A DNA stretch of 64,000 bases from Flavobacteriales bacterium (GTDB taxonomy: Bacteria > Bacteroidota > Bacteroidia > Flavobacteriales_F > PHOS-HE28). Both the position numbers and the translations under genes were made by a program. The DNA lies in contig JACJZI010000004.1 of assembly GCA_020635655.1 (NCBI GenBank), forward strand, positions 310,001-374,000. The letters run 5' to 3'. The stretch's first letter is position 1. Every line of letters begins with the position of its first letter. Shown piece after piece: positions 25,778 through 35,600 of the stretch. Below the pieces are notes generated by a model. That model searched no databases. It was not told where the DNA came from and saw nothing but the letters and a program-made list of their open reading frames with translations.

Positions 25778-26608
25778 CGCGGACCCGGCGCCGACCAGCT
25801 TGATCACCTCAACAGCCTCACGCACGTCGTGCACGCGCAGGATCGAGGCGCCGTTCAGCAACGCCATGGTGTTCAGGACCGTCGTGCCGTTCAAGGCCTT
25901 CGATGCGGTGACACCGAGCACCTCGTTGATCATTCGTTTGCGTGATAGCCCCACGACCAAGGGCGCACCGAGCAGCGCAAGCCGGCGCATGCCACGCAGC
26001 AGCGCATGGTTGTGGGCGGTGGTCTTCCCGAAACCGAACCCGGGATCGATGAGCACGTCAGCGACCCCCGCTGCATGCGCAGCCATCCGCCGTTCGCTGA
26101 GGAACAGGGTGACCTCCGCCACGACGTCCGCATACCGGGGATCCAATTGCATGGTTCCCGGTGTTCCCTGCATGTGCATCGCGATGTAGGGCACACCAAG
26201 TCGGGCCACAGTGGCCAGCATCCCAGGGTCCAGTCGCCCCGCGCCGATGTCGTTCACCATGTCGGCGCCGGCATCCACCGCCTCACGTGCCACGGGCGCC
26301 CGCCAGGTATCCACGCTCAGGAGCGCTTCAGGGAACCGATCATGGATGGAGGCGATGGCCGGGACCACACGGTCCATTTCATCCCTTTCAGACACCTCCG
26401 AAGCCCCGGGACGTGAACTGGCCCCTCCGATATCCAGGATCGTGGCGCCGTCATTCAGCATCGTCTCCGCCTTGCGCAACAGGTCTTCCTTCCCTGTGCG
26501 ACTGGGCACATGGAACGAATCCGGAGTGACATTGAGGATGCCCATCACGAGCGGTCCCCGGAACGTTCGCATCCGGTCCCTGACCCGCCAGGTGAGGTTC
26601 GCCCCCAT
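25772..26608 (-). CDS. folP: Dihydropteroate synthase
   Basis: A 278-residue TIM-barrel enzyme of folate synthesis that joins 6-hydroxymethyl-dihydropterin pyrophosphate to p-aminobenzoate. Signatures: VMGILNVTPDSF near residue 21, ILDIGGASSRPGA, VNDIGAG, PYIAMHMQGTPGTMQ, DPGFGFGKTTAHN and GLSRKRMI. One oddity: the first motif normally reads NVTPDSFSDGG, but here the loop continues HVPSRTG, so the loop that covers the substrate differs. ATG 26608 puts about 20 residues before MGILN, as in relatives; ATG 26629 is also possible. In other Bacteroidota folP is commonly next to the DUF1599 and DoxX genes, as here. Confidence 0.93.
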   Translation of the reverse strand: MGANLTWRVRDRMRTFRGPLVMGILNVTPDSFHVPSRTGKEDLLRKAETMLNDGATILDIGGASSRPGASEVSERDEMDRVVPAIASIHDRFPEALLSVDTWRAPVAREAVDAGADMVNDIGAGRLDPGMLATVARLGVPYIAMHMQGTPGTMQLDPRYADVVAEVTLFLSERRMAAHAAGVADVLIDPGFGFGKTTAHNHALLRGMRRLALLGAPLVVGLSRKRMINEVLGVTASKALNGTTVLNTMALLNGASILRVHDVREAVEVIKLVGAGSAS

Positions 26609-26663
26609 CGTATCTTCGGCGCCGCACATGAACGGCCCGAAATTGATGGAAAGGCGGGGGATG

Positions 26664-27209
26664 GACAAGACGCTGGCCCAATACGATGCCGTCACCGATG
26701 AATGTCTCGCGCTGTTCACCCGGAAGGCCGGGGACTACGGCACCGCTTGGCGCGTATTGCGGGTGCCCTCCCTCACCGACCAGATCATGATCAAGGCCCA
26801 ACGCATCCGCACGTTGCAACAAGTGGGGGAGAGCAAGGTGGGCGAGGGCGTCCGACCCGAGTTGATCGGCATCCTGAACTACGCGGCCATGGCGCTCATT
26901 CAATTGAAGCTCGGGGTGGTCGATGGACCCGATATCGACGCGCAGGTGGCGGAGCGGGAAGTACGCGCGCAGATCGCCCTGGCCCGGGAGCTGATGACCC
27001 GCAAGAACCATGACTATGGCGAGGCCTGGCGCGGCATGCGCGTGAGCTCGCTCGTGGACCTGATCCTGGTGAAGCTCCTGCGCATCAAGCAGATCGAGGA
27101 CAACGCCGGCCGCACGACCGTGAGCGAAGGCATCGACGCCAATTTCCTGGACATCATGAACTATGCCGCCTTCGCATTGATCCAGTTGGCGGAAGGCACC
27201 GCGCAATGA
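26664..27209 (+). CDS. DUF1599 domain protein (duplicated domain)
   Basis: A 181-residue cytoplasmic helical protein consisting of two copies of the same roughly 90-residue unit. GDYGTAWRVLRVPSLTDQI in the first corresponds to HDYGEAWRGMRVSSLVDLI in the second, and both units end ILNYAAMALIQL / IMNYAAFALIQL. The family is thought to have an all-alpha NTP-pyrophosphatase (MazG-like) fold, with the (D/H)YG and acidic residues as possible metal ligands; the biochemical role is not established. A -7-like TATCTTCG at 26611-26618 is nine bases from an alternative in-frame ATG at 26628, which would add 12 residues; ATG 26664 (MDKTLAQYD) fits the family better. Confidence 0.88.
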   Translation, partial: DKTLAQYDAVTDECLALFTRKAGDYGTAWRVLRVPSLTDQIMIKAQRIRTLQQVGESKVGEGVRPELIGILNYAAMALIQLKLGVVDGPDIDAQVAEREVRAQIALARELMTRKNHDYGEAWRGMRVSSLVDLILVKLLRIKQIEDNAGRTTVSEGIDANFLDIMNYAAFALIQLAEGTAQ

Positions 27210-27304
27210 GGACCTGCCCCTCCCTTTTGTTGATCCTCCGTTAAGTACGGGCGCGCCGCAGCCGGTGGACGCTATATTGGCGCACCGCCAACGCGATCCC
27301 TTAC

Positions 27305-28576
27305 ATGCGCACCCTGCTTTCCATTTGTCGGCTCCTGGTCGGATCACTGTTCATTGTCAGCGGCCTGATCAAGGCGAACGATACGCTCGGGTTCAGTTAC
27401 AAGCTTCAGGAATACTTCGAACCCGGTGTGCTCGGATGGACCTGGTTGGAGCCCTACGCCCTGGGTGTGGCCATGCTCATCTGTGTGGGCGAGATCGTGC
27501 TGGGCGTGGCCGTGGTCCTGGGCGGCAAGATGAAGGTGAGCGCCTGGTTCCTGCTGGGATTGATCCTGTTCTTCACCTGGCTCACGTTCTATTCGGCCTA
27601 CTTCGACAAGGTTACCGACTGCGGTTGTTTCGGTGATGCGATCAAGCTCACTCCATGGCAGAGCTTCAGCAAGGACGTGGCCCTGCTCATCCTGACCCTG
27701 CCGATCTTCCTGTTCCGCCGTCGCATCCCGTTCAACACGTTCAGTGAGGACATCAGCATGATGGGGGTATCGCTCGTGCTGATCGCGTTGTTCAGCTACG
27801 GGGTCGTGGGTTGGGGATTTCCCGTGCTCTTCACCGCGATCATCTATGCCCTATCCCTCCTGGTCAAACAGGTGGTGAAGCATCCCGGGGTCGAATGGCT
27901 CGTCGGGGGTGTGGCGATCGTGGTCTGCACGCTTTTCGTCCACCATACCTATGCCCACCTGCCCATGAAGGATTTCCGGCCCTATGCGGTCGGGAAGGAC
28001 CTGCCGGAGGAAATGAAGGTGCCGGAGGGCGAACAAGGCGACGTATACGAAACGCGACTCACCTATCGGAACAAAGGAACGGGTGAAGAGAAGGAGTTCA
28101 CCCAGGCCACCTACCCCTGGGACGATCCGGACTGGGAATGGGTCAGCACGGACAACACCCTTGTTAAGAAGGGGTACACGCCCCCGATCCACGACCTGCA
28201 GTTCCTGGATGCCGACGGTGTGGACAACACCGAGGCGATCCTCACGGAGCCCACGCCGATCATCCTGGTGATCGCCAAGAACACCGAGACCACGGATGGT
28301 TCCGCCATGCCGGCGATCGGGTCGCTGGCCGATGCGGCGTTCAAGAACGGGTGGTATGTTTACGGACTCACTGCCAGTCCTTATGAACACTCCGAGGACC
28401 TGCGCCATCGGTACCAATTGCCGTTCGATTTCCTGCAGTGCGACGAGACGACCCTGAAGACCATCGTGCGCAGCAACCCGGGCATCGTGCTCCTGCAACA
28501 GGGTGTGGTCAAGGGCAAATGGCACGCCAACGACGTTCCCGAGCTGAAGGACATCCAACCTTTGATCGGGTCCTGA
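27305..28576 (+). CDS. DoxX-like / BT_3928 family membrane protein
   Basis: A 423-residue protein with an N-terminal DoxX/MauE-type four-helix unit (LLVGSLFIVSGLIKANDTLG, YALGVAMLICVGEIVLG) and the conserved cysteine stretch KVTDCGCFGDAIKLTPWQSF. Two more helices follow, and then a soluble C-terminal half of about 200 residues with a thioredoxin-like feel (PTPIILVIAKNTETTD ... GWYVYGLTASPYEHSEDLR). The layout corresponds to the BT_3928 family of Bacteroidota. A redox or quinone-linked role is inferred from DoxX relatives. It follows DUF1599 in the same orientation with a 95-bp gap. Confidence 0.85.
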   Translation: MRTLLSICRLLVGSLFIVSGLIKANDTLGFSYKLQEYFEPGVLGWTWLEPYALGVAMLICVGEIVLGVAVVLGGKMKVSAWFLLGLILFFTWLTFYSAYFDKVTDCGCFGDAIKLTPWQSFSKDVALLILTLPIFLFRRRIPFNTFSEDISMMGVSLVLIALFSYGVVGWGFPVLFTAIIYALSLLVKQVVKHPGVEWLVGGVAIVVCTLFVHHTYAHLPMKDFRPYAVGKDLPEEMKVPEGEQGDVYETRLTYRNKGTGEEKEFTQATYPWDDPDWEWVSTDNTLVKKGYTPPIHDLQFLDADGVDNTEAILTEPTPIILVIAKNTETTDGSAMPAIGSLADAAFKNGWYVYGLTASPYEHSEDLRHRYQLPFDFLQCDETTLKTIVRSNPGIVLLQQGVVKGKWHANDVPELKDIQPLIGS

Positions 28577-28621
28577 CAGGCAACGTCCGATCCCGTCGGA
28601 CCAGCGACCTTTGGACCGGCC

Positions 28622-29884
28622 ATGTTGCGCTATTTCATCCGTCGCATTTGGAACGGGGTGCTGGTCCTGTTCGGGGTGATCACCCTCGTGTTCGTGATCT
28701 TCGGTCTGAAACCGGGCGACCCGGCCCGCATGTTGGCCGATCAACGGAGCAGTCCTGAGGCCCTGGCCGCCATCCGCAAGGACCTGGGGCTGGACCTTTC
28801 ACCTGGGGAACGTTACCTGCTCTACCTGAACGACGTCTCTCCGGTCGCCTGGATGCAGGACCGTGACCCAGCGGCCCCCGCCTTCCTGGATACCGCCCGG
28901 TACACCATTGCTGGTCGTTGGCGGCTGGGAGACCATCTTCTCGTACTGAAGGCACCCTACCTCCGCTACAGCTATCAGAGCAGGCGGGGGGTCAGTACGA
29001 TCCTGGCGGAAGCATTCCCCAGCACAGTGCTGCTCGCTACCGTGGCGATGTGTTTCGCCGTGATCATCGGCATCGGGATGGGGACGATCGCCGCTGTGAA
29101 AAAGGGAACGACCACGGATGATGCACTGCTCGTCATCTCCGCGCTCGGCATGGCGGGTCCGAGCTTTTTCATGGCCGTGCTGATCGCCTGGCTCGGAGGC
29201 TATGTCTGGTATGATCACGTGCACATTCCCTGGCTTCTGCTGGGATCCTTCGTCGTGTGGGTCCTTGTCCGCATCGGGAACGGACGTGGGCGGGTCCTTT
29301 TCGGACCAATTTGGACATGGGGTCTTCCCATCGGTCTGTTCGGGTCCTGGATGGTGGCGGAACTTTCCGGATGGAACTGGGCTTCTGTCGGCATCACCCT
29401 GCCGGGCACGGGTCTGCCAATGACCGGAGGCCCGGTGGATGTGGACCCCTTCCGGGGTGAGGTCCTCAGCCTGCGGAACCTCGTGCTGCCCGCATTCACA
29501 TTGGGTATCCGCCCGTTGGCGGTGATCGTGCAGCTCACGCGCAGTTCGCTCCTCACCGAGCTTGGACGCGACCACATCCGAACAGCGCGCGCCATCGGAC
29601 TGAGCGAACGGGCGGTGGTCCTGCGACATGGCCTGCGCAACGCACTGATGCCCGTGCTCACCGCCGTGAGCGGTTGGTTCGCCTCCCTGCTGGCGGGCGC
29701 GGTCTTCATCGAGTACGTCTTCGGATGGCACGGCATGGGGCTCGAAGTGTTCAACGCCCTCGAACGGGAGGACCTGCCCGTGGTGATGGGGGCCGTGCTC
29801 GTGTTCGCCACCATCTTCGTGGTGATGAACGTGGTGGTCGATCTGCTCTACGCCGTCCTGGACCCGCGCGTACGAACGGTCTAG
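28622..29884 (+). CDS. ABC transporter permease, DppB/OppB type (no partner nearby)
   Basis: A 420-residue inner-membrane permease. It starts with the DppB N-terminus MLRYFIRRIWNGVLVLFGVI and GLKPGDPARMLA, and has the permease domain with the EAA-like loop HIRTARAIGLSERAVVLRHGLRNAL near residue 320. It is longer than the usual 310-340 residues owing to two extra segments, one after residue 60 and one near 190-260. DppB acts with DppC, a solute-binding protein and ATPases in dipeptide uptake; none of these is in the window, so its partners must be elsewhere. GACCTTTG lies eight bases before ATG 28622. It converges on the SGNH gene; the stops share CTAG. Confidence 0.88.
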   Translation: MLRYFIRRIWNGVLVLFGVITLVFVIFGLKPGDPARMLADQRSSPEALAAIRKDLGLDLSPGERYLLYLNDVSPVAWMQDRDPAAPAFLDTARYTIAGRWRLGDHLLVLKAPYLRYSYQSRRGVSTILAEAFPSTVLLATVAMCFAVIIGIGMGTIAAVKKGTTTDDALLVISALGMAGPSFFMAVLIAWLGGYVWYDHVHIPWLLLGSFVVWVLVRIGNGRGRVLFGPIWTWGLPIGLFGSWMVAELSGWNWASVGITLPGTGLPMTGGPVDVDPFRGEVLSLRNLVLPAFTLGIRPLAVIVQLTRSSLLTELGRDHIRTARAIGLSERAVVLRHGLRNALMPVLTAVSGWFASLLAGAVFIEYVFGWHGMGLEVFNALEREDLPVVMGAVLVFATIFVVMNVVVDLLYAVLDPRVRTV

Positions 29885-30933
29885 CGCTCGGTGAACGCCA
29901 TTTCCACCAATGGAAGCATTGCTCGGGCAGCGGCCGCATGTCCCCGGACGTTCAGGTGCAGGTCCGCCTTCCAATAGTATGGACCATCAGAAGGATGGTG
30001 CCAGTTCGCGCGCAGATCGGTGACAGGGACGCCCATGGCCTCGATCCCGGACCTCACCCGGTCGGCCATGGTGTTCGCTGGCCGCAGGTCGTCCATGGTC
30101 ATGTCCATCATGCGCAACACCTCCGGGACCCGCGCACTGTCCTGCTCGGGCTCCACATCGAGCGCGGTCGGTAGAAGGACGACCCGGAAGGGGATGCGGT
30201 GCGCACGACACAGGTCATGCATCGCATGGAACGCGCGCAGGGTGATCGCCACGGCGGTGTCCCGGAACTGCGGGAAAGAACGGAAGAACTTGGCCTGATT
30301 GATGACCTGTCCTGTGAACCCCGGGTACTTTTCGTCGACCGACCAAAGGTCCTGGTAGTAATCGTCCTTGCGCTCGGGGACGTCCAGCCGGCCGTTCTCG
30401 GCCTCGATCCGAACGGCGTCCAGAAGATCGTTGCCGGTATAGATCGTGGCGATGAAGACCGTGGGGGCCAGATCGATGGAGCGTCGGAGCACGCCGAGGT
30501 AGTTCTGCGGCCCGTAATAACCGGCACCGGCGTTGATCACCTCGCACCGACGTCCTTCCTGGGCCAGCATCTCCTCCAACTGGTTCGGGAACGACTCCTT
30601 GTTGTATACAACACCATCCACATGCGAATCACCGGTGATGAGGACGCGGGGGACACCCTTCTCCGGCCGGAGCATCGTGGGGCCATCCTCGCGGAATCCC
30701 ATGTTGTTGGTCACCTGGACCATCCGGCCCGTCGGATGCTCCGGCCAGGTGAAGTCACGACGTGCATCGGGACGGTGCACATGACCGGCCACGGGATCGG
30801 CCATGTAATAGTCCGCCTCACCGGCACTGAAATGCGGCACCAGGCTGATCGTCCGATCGTCCTGGACCGCATGTTGGGAACAAGCAACGAAGAGTGGGAG
30901 CAGAACGAGGGGGCGTGGTACGCGATGGCGCAT
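29881..30933 (-). CDS. SGNH/GDSL-type hydrolase-like lipoprotein
   Basis: A 350-residue predicted lipoprotein: LLPLFVACSQ is a lipobox with cysteine at about residue 18. The body has the SGNH nucleophile block VLITGDSHVDGVV, the glycine/asparagine blocks VINAGAGYYG and IYTGNDLLD, and the C-terminal D-x-x-H-like block ADLHLNVRGHAAAA. The family covers esterases and O-acyltransferases for polysaccharides; no substrate can be assigned. ATG 30933 gives a complete lipoprotein signal; the frame remains open beyond it only because it is antisense to tpiA. It is divergent from tpiA with 37 bp between starts. Confidence 0.78.
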   Translation of the reverse strand: MRHRVPRPLVLLPLFVACSQHAVQDDRTISLVPHFSAGEADYYMADPVAGHVHRPDARRDFTWPEHPTGRMVQVTNNMGFREDGPTMLRPEKGVPRVLITGDSHVDGVVYNKESFPNQLEEMLAQEGRRCEVINAGAGYYGPQNYLGVLRRSIDLAPTVFIATIYTGNDLLDAVRIEAENGRLDVPERKDDYYQDLWSVDEKYPGFTGQVINQAKFFRSFPQFRDTAVAITLRAFHAMHDLCRAHRIPFRVVLLPTALDVEPEQDSARVPEVLRMMDMTMDDLRPANTMADRVRSGIEAMGVPVTDLRANWHHPSDGPYYWKADLHLNVRGHAAAARAMLPLVEMAFTER

Positions 30934-30958
30934 GGGCTGAATGTATGACGGCGTGAAG

Positions 30959-30966
30959 CATCTTTG
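30959..30966 (+). promoter_or_regulatory. -7-like box fused to the tpiA start (TTTG-N4-ATG)
   Basis: CATCTTTG, then GCGG-type four-base spacer, then ATG 30971. The predicted tpiA mRNA would have essentially no leader. Confidence 0.5.
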
Positions 30967-30970
30967 CGGG

Positions 30971-31735
30971 ATGCGCACCATCATCGCCGGCAACTGGAAG
31001 ATGCACAAGGACAAGGCCGGAGTGGCCGACCTCATCACCCGGTTGGTGGCCGGCGTGCGTTCCTCGCCGACCCGCGTCGAGGTGGTCATCGCACCCGCAT
31101 TTCCTTTTCTTGGAATGGCAGTGTCCATGAGCTTCGGGGAAGGGCTGCACGTCGCGGCACAGAATTGCCATGAGGAACCGGACGGGGCCTTTACCGGCGA
31201 GGTGAGCGCGCCGATGCTGAAGAGCGTGGGCATCAGCCACTGCATCGTGGGACACAGTGAACGACGCCAGTTCTTTGGCGAGACGGACGAGGCGGTCGGC
31301 AGGAAGATCACAGCGCTGGATCGGGTCGGCATCACACCCGTCCTCTGCTGTGGGGAGCAGCGTGAAGAGCGCGAGAACGGCAGGCATTTCGATGTGGTGG
31401 CCACCCAGTTGCACACCGCCCTCGCAGGGCAGGACCCGAAGGTGTTCGCACGAACGGTGATCGCATACGAACCGGTGTGGGCCATCGGCACAGGGCTCAC
31501 CGCATCCGCCGGACAAGCCCAGGAGATGCACGCTTTCATCCGTTCTGAACTGGTGAAGATCGCCGGAGAGGGCGCTCATGAGATGCCGATCCTCTATGGT
31601 GGCAGTTGCAAACCGGACAACGCCGCCGAGATCCTGGCGGGACCCGATGTGAACGGAGGATTGATCGGCGGCGCCTCGCTCGACCCGGCATCGTTCCTGG
31701 AGATCGTGCGCATCGCCGATGCCCCGATGCCTTGA
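30971..31735 (+). CDS. tpiA: Triosephosphate isomerase
   Basis: A 254-residue glycolytic enzyme interconverting dihydroxyacetone phosphate and glyceraldehyde 3-phosphate. All catalytic features are seen: IIAGNWKMHK with the substrate-binding Asn and Lys, the catalytic histidine in HCIVGHSERRQ (near 95), and the catalytic glutamate with loop 6 in AYEPVWAIGTGLTAS (near 168-180), plus GGSCKPDNA and NGGLIGGASL near the end. Length matches the family. The start is fixed by the -7-like box four bases upstream. It heads a same-direction run through prmA, the 1512-aa protein, plsY and the 2072-aa protein. Confidence 0.97.
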   Translation: MRTIIAGNWKMHKDKAGVADLITRLVAGVRSSPTRVEVVIAPAFPFLGMAVSMSFGEGLHVAAQNCHEEPDGAFTGEVSAPMLKSVGISHCIVGHSERRQFFGETDEAVGRKITALDRVGITPVLCCGEQREERENGRHFDVVATQLHTALAGQDPKVFARTVIAYEPVWAIGTGLTASAGQAQEMHAFIRSELVKIAGEGAHEMPILYGGSCKPDNAAEILAGPDVNGGLIGGASLDPASFLEIVRIADAPMP

Positions 31736-31771
31736 TCGAGGTCAAACCGGGCCATCCGACCTTCGCGGAAC

Positions 31772-32623
31772 ATGCCATACACCGAACTTGAACTGGCGAT
31801 CGATCCCGTGGACCCCTGGCGGGACATCCTCATCGCCGAATTGAGCGAATTGGGCTATGAGAGCTTCGAGGAGATCACGGGGGGCCTGAAGGCCTACATC
31901 CCGTCGGATCGGTTCGACCGTCAGGCACTGCGCCGCACGATCGCCTTTCGGGATCCCCATGTACATGTGGCCCACACTGTGCACGAAATACAGGACACGA
32001 ATTGGAACGCCGTGTGGGAGGCCGGGTTCCAGCCCGTGCGCATCGGTCGGCAGGTGCTTATCCGCGCCGAGCACCATCCCCAGGAGGTCGGGTTCACCCA
32101 CGAGATCGTGATCACGCCCAGAATGGCCTTCGGCACTGGCCATCACGCCACGACCCGATCGATGGTCCGGGCAATGCTGGACCTGGATCTCCACGGACGC
32201 ACGGTCTGCGATCTGGGCTGCGGCACGGGCGTGCTGGCCATCCTCGCGGAGCGCATGGGCGCGGCACATGTACGGGCCATCGACATCGACCCGCAGGCCG
32301 TGGCCAACGCGTTGGACAATGTGCGGCATGCGCATTGTGAGAGGACCGTTGTGGAAAAGGGGGATGCCCGGCTACTCGGTCCGGCATCGTGCGATACTAT
32401 TTTGGCCAACATCGAACGCAACACCCTGCTCCGCGACATGGTGCGCATGGGCCGTGCCCTGCGCCCGGGCGGCGACCTGCTGCTCAGCGGATTCCTTACG
32501 AAGGACCTGGACCGCATGCGCGACGGCGCGATCCAGGCGGGTCTGGTCCCCGTTTCCGAACGCCGGGAAGGTGATTGGGCCATGCTGGGTGTGCGCACGG
32601 AACCTGCAGGTACCAATGCCTGA
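31772..32623 (+). CDS. prmA: Ribosomal protein L11 methyltransferase
   Basis: A 283-residue SAM-dependent methyltransferase (E. coli PrmA has 293) that trimethylates ribosomal protein L11. The N-terminal substrate-recognition domain is followed by ITPRMAFGTGHHATT, the family's hinge signature, and the SAM motif VCDLGCGTGVLAILA near residue 146, with DIDPQAVANA and DTILANIERN next. The start is 36 bp after the tpiA stop. Its last 8 bases overlap the ATG of the next gene, so the 1512-aa protein is probably translated by reinitiation. Confidence 0.95.
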   Translation: MPYTELELAIDPVDPWRDILIAELSELGYESFEEITGGLKAYIPSDRFDRQALRRTIAFRDPHVHVAHTVHEIQDTNWNAVWEAGFQPVRIGRQVLIRAEHHPQEVGFTHEIVITPRMAFGTGHHATTRSMVRAMLDLDLHGRTVCDLGCGTGVLAILAERMGAAHVRAIDIDPQAVANALDNVRHAHCERTVVEKGDARLLGPASCDTILANIERNTLLRDMVRMGRALRPGGDLLLSGFLTKDLDRMRDGAIQAGLVPVSERREGDWAMLGVRTEPAGTNA

Positions 32624-35600
32624 CCTGCACAGCACCACCGACATGCCCCCATCCCGCATCGGTCCCGGAACGCAGGCACTCCCCACTTGGATCCGGCCCA
32701 TCGGGCGTTCCATCTGGTCAAGGGCCCTCCTGGTCGGAGCAGCGGCCATCCTCTTCCATGTCGACGCGATCGCCCAGAACAAGGGTTTCAGCAATGATCC
32801 GCCGACCTTCCTCCAGGAAACGACCGACATGATGGTAAGCGCGGACAAGAAGGACGGAAAGCCCTTCATGGAAGAGGTCTTTGCCCCGGTCTGGAACGGA
32901 TCCTACTACAGCGACGCACAAAAAAGGCAGGTGATCGAGGTGGCGAACGGCATGGTCAAGAAGCGGTTCCAACCCTATCCGGACTTCAAGGATTACCTCA
33001 CCGCCGTGGCCGCCTTCGCCTCCAGCGGCAGGAGCGCGACGGAATTCGACGCCTGGATGAAGAGCCTGGATGACGTGATGAAGAGCGGTCGCAAGAAGAA
33101 TTTCGCCGACTTCATCACCATGTGCGGTGGTCTTTTCCGCGATAACACGATCTACCAGAGCGCGAGCACCCAATGGCAGGCGGGCAGCGGAGCGTTCACC
33201 TTCGCCTTTGATACCGTCCCCAAGGTGGTCTTCCCGCAAATGGACCTGCGTTGTCTGGCGAAAGGGGACAGCGCGGTGATCCACGGGACGAGCGGCGTCT
33301 ACTTTCCCACGCAGCAGATCTGGCGCGGCCGCGGGGGCAGGACCACCTGGGAACGGGCCGGCCTGAAGCCCACGGCCACCTTCGCGGAATGGAACGGCAC
33401 ATACGCGATCAAGATGAAGAGTTCCACCTATGAAGTGGATTCGGTCCAGTTCAACGACCCCTATTTCGACCGGACCCTGCTGGGAAAGTTGACCGACAAG
33501 GTGCTCGCCAACGTGGATGAGGACAATGCCAGCTATCCCCGGTTCGAGAGCTATGACCGCAGGATGCACATCCGTGATATCGTGGAGGGCGTCGATTTCG
33601 AGGGTGGTTTCAGCATGCAGGGGGCCAAATTGCAGGGATATGGCACGCGCGACGAACCGGCCTTCCTCACCTTCTACCGCGACGGCAAACCCTTCATCCT
33701 CACCTTCGGCCTGTTCTACAGCATCGAACCCGAACGGATCACCAGCGAGGACGTCGCGGTGCGCATTCATCTTGGCAATGATTCCATCTTCCACCAAAGC
33801 GTCAGCCTTCGCTTCCTGCGCGAGAAGAAGCAGCTGAGCCTCATCAAGAAGGACGAAGGATTGAGCAAGGCCCCGTTCTACGACACATTCCACAAGCTCG
33901 ACATGTACTTCGAGGTGCTCACGTGGAGGCAGGGGGATCCCGTGGTCGAGCTCGGCACCCTGCAGGGCAGCGCGCAGAACCGCGCGTCCTTCGAGTCCTT
34001 TGATTATTTCAAGGAACAGCGGTACGATGCGATGCTGGGTATCGATGCGGTCCATCCGCTGGTGCGCTTGAACGACTATGCCAAGCAGGCCGGCAACACC
34101 TTCACCGCACAGGACCTCGCGGTGTACACACGCCTGCAGAAGAGCGCCGTCGTCCCGATGCTGATCGACATGGCCAACAAGGGTTACCTCGACTACGACG
34201 TGGAGAACGAGGTGGTCACCGTCCAGCCGCGCCTCAGGCAGCACATCCTGGCCAGCGCGGGCAAGGTGGACTATGATGTCCTGCAGTTCAACAGCAATTC
34301 GCCCGATGGGATCAACGCCTCGCTGAACCTGCTGAACAACGACCTGACCCTGAAAGGCATATCGCGCGTGGTGGTCAGCGATTCACAGGACGTGAAGATC
34401 TATCCCAGTGAAAGGACCGTGGTCGTGAAGAAGGACCGCGACTTCACCTTCGGCGGGATGGTGCAGGCCGGCAAGCTGCAGTTCCATGGCAAGGAGTACT
34501 ATTTCCATTACGATCCCTTCGTGATCGACCTGCTCAACGTCGACTCGGTGAGCTTCTATGCGGACAGCTTCGAACCGGACGACCAGGGGCGCAGCTACCT
34601 GGTGCGGGTGAAGAACGTGCTGGAGAATGTCACCGGCAATCTTGAGATCGATCAACCCTCGAACAAGAGCGGCCTGCTGCAGGAGAAATATCCCGAATTC
34701 CCGAAGTTCAACAGCACCAAGGAGTCGTTCGTCCATTATGACAACAAGCAGATCCAGAAGGGCGTGTACGACCGCGACCGGTTCTACTACCGGAGCGATC
34801 CCTTCCAGATCGACAGTCTTGACAATTTCACGAACGCCGGATTGTACTTCAACGGCACGTTGGTGTCGGCGGGGATCTTCCCGGACATCCGCGAGCCGCT
34901 TCGCCTGCAGAAGGATTACTCCCTGGGCTTCGAACGCTACACGGGCGATGGTGGCCTGGCGCTCTACGGCAAGCGCAGCAAGTTCGCCAACACGATCAGT
35001 CTGAACTACGATGGATTGCAGGGCGACGGCGAACTGGCGTACCTGACCACCATCGCGGAATCCGAACATCTGGTCTTCTGCCCGGACAGCACCTTCGGCG
35101 TAGCGGACACCCTGTACAATGCCGCGGGGTCCGCCGCACTGGACGTGCCCAATGTGCAGGGCGGCGAGGTGTTCGTGAAGCTGGAGCCCGCACTGGAGCG
35201 CCTGCATGCCGAGGTGACCAAGGATCCGATGGTGATGTACGATACGCAGGCCTATCTCTACGGCAGCACCGACCTCACGCCCAAGGGCATGACCGGGAAC
35301 GGCCTGGTCGACTTCACCAATGCCACGCTGCGCGCCGATCTGTTCAAGTTCCGGACGACGCAACTCCAGTCGGACACGAGCGACTTCCGACTGACGGAGG
35401 GGGACACGGCGAGCATCGCCTTCCGCACCAACAATGTGAACGCCACCGTCAAACTGGACGAACGGGTGGGCGAATTCGTCAGCAACGGGGACGAGACCAA
35501 GGTGGAATTCCCGGTCAACCAGTACATCTGCTACATGGACCGGTTCAAATGGTACATGGACCAGGGCGACATCGAACTGGAGAGCGACCGCACCGCCGAG

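Noticed and set aside
32718..34244. Minus-strand open frame of 508 codons
   Set aside because: Antisense shadow of the 1512-aa gene; His/Val/Glu-rich composition typical of such shadows.
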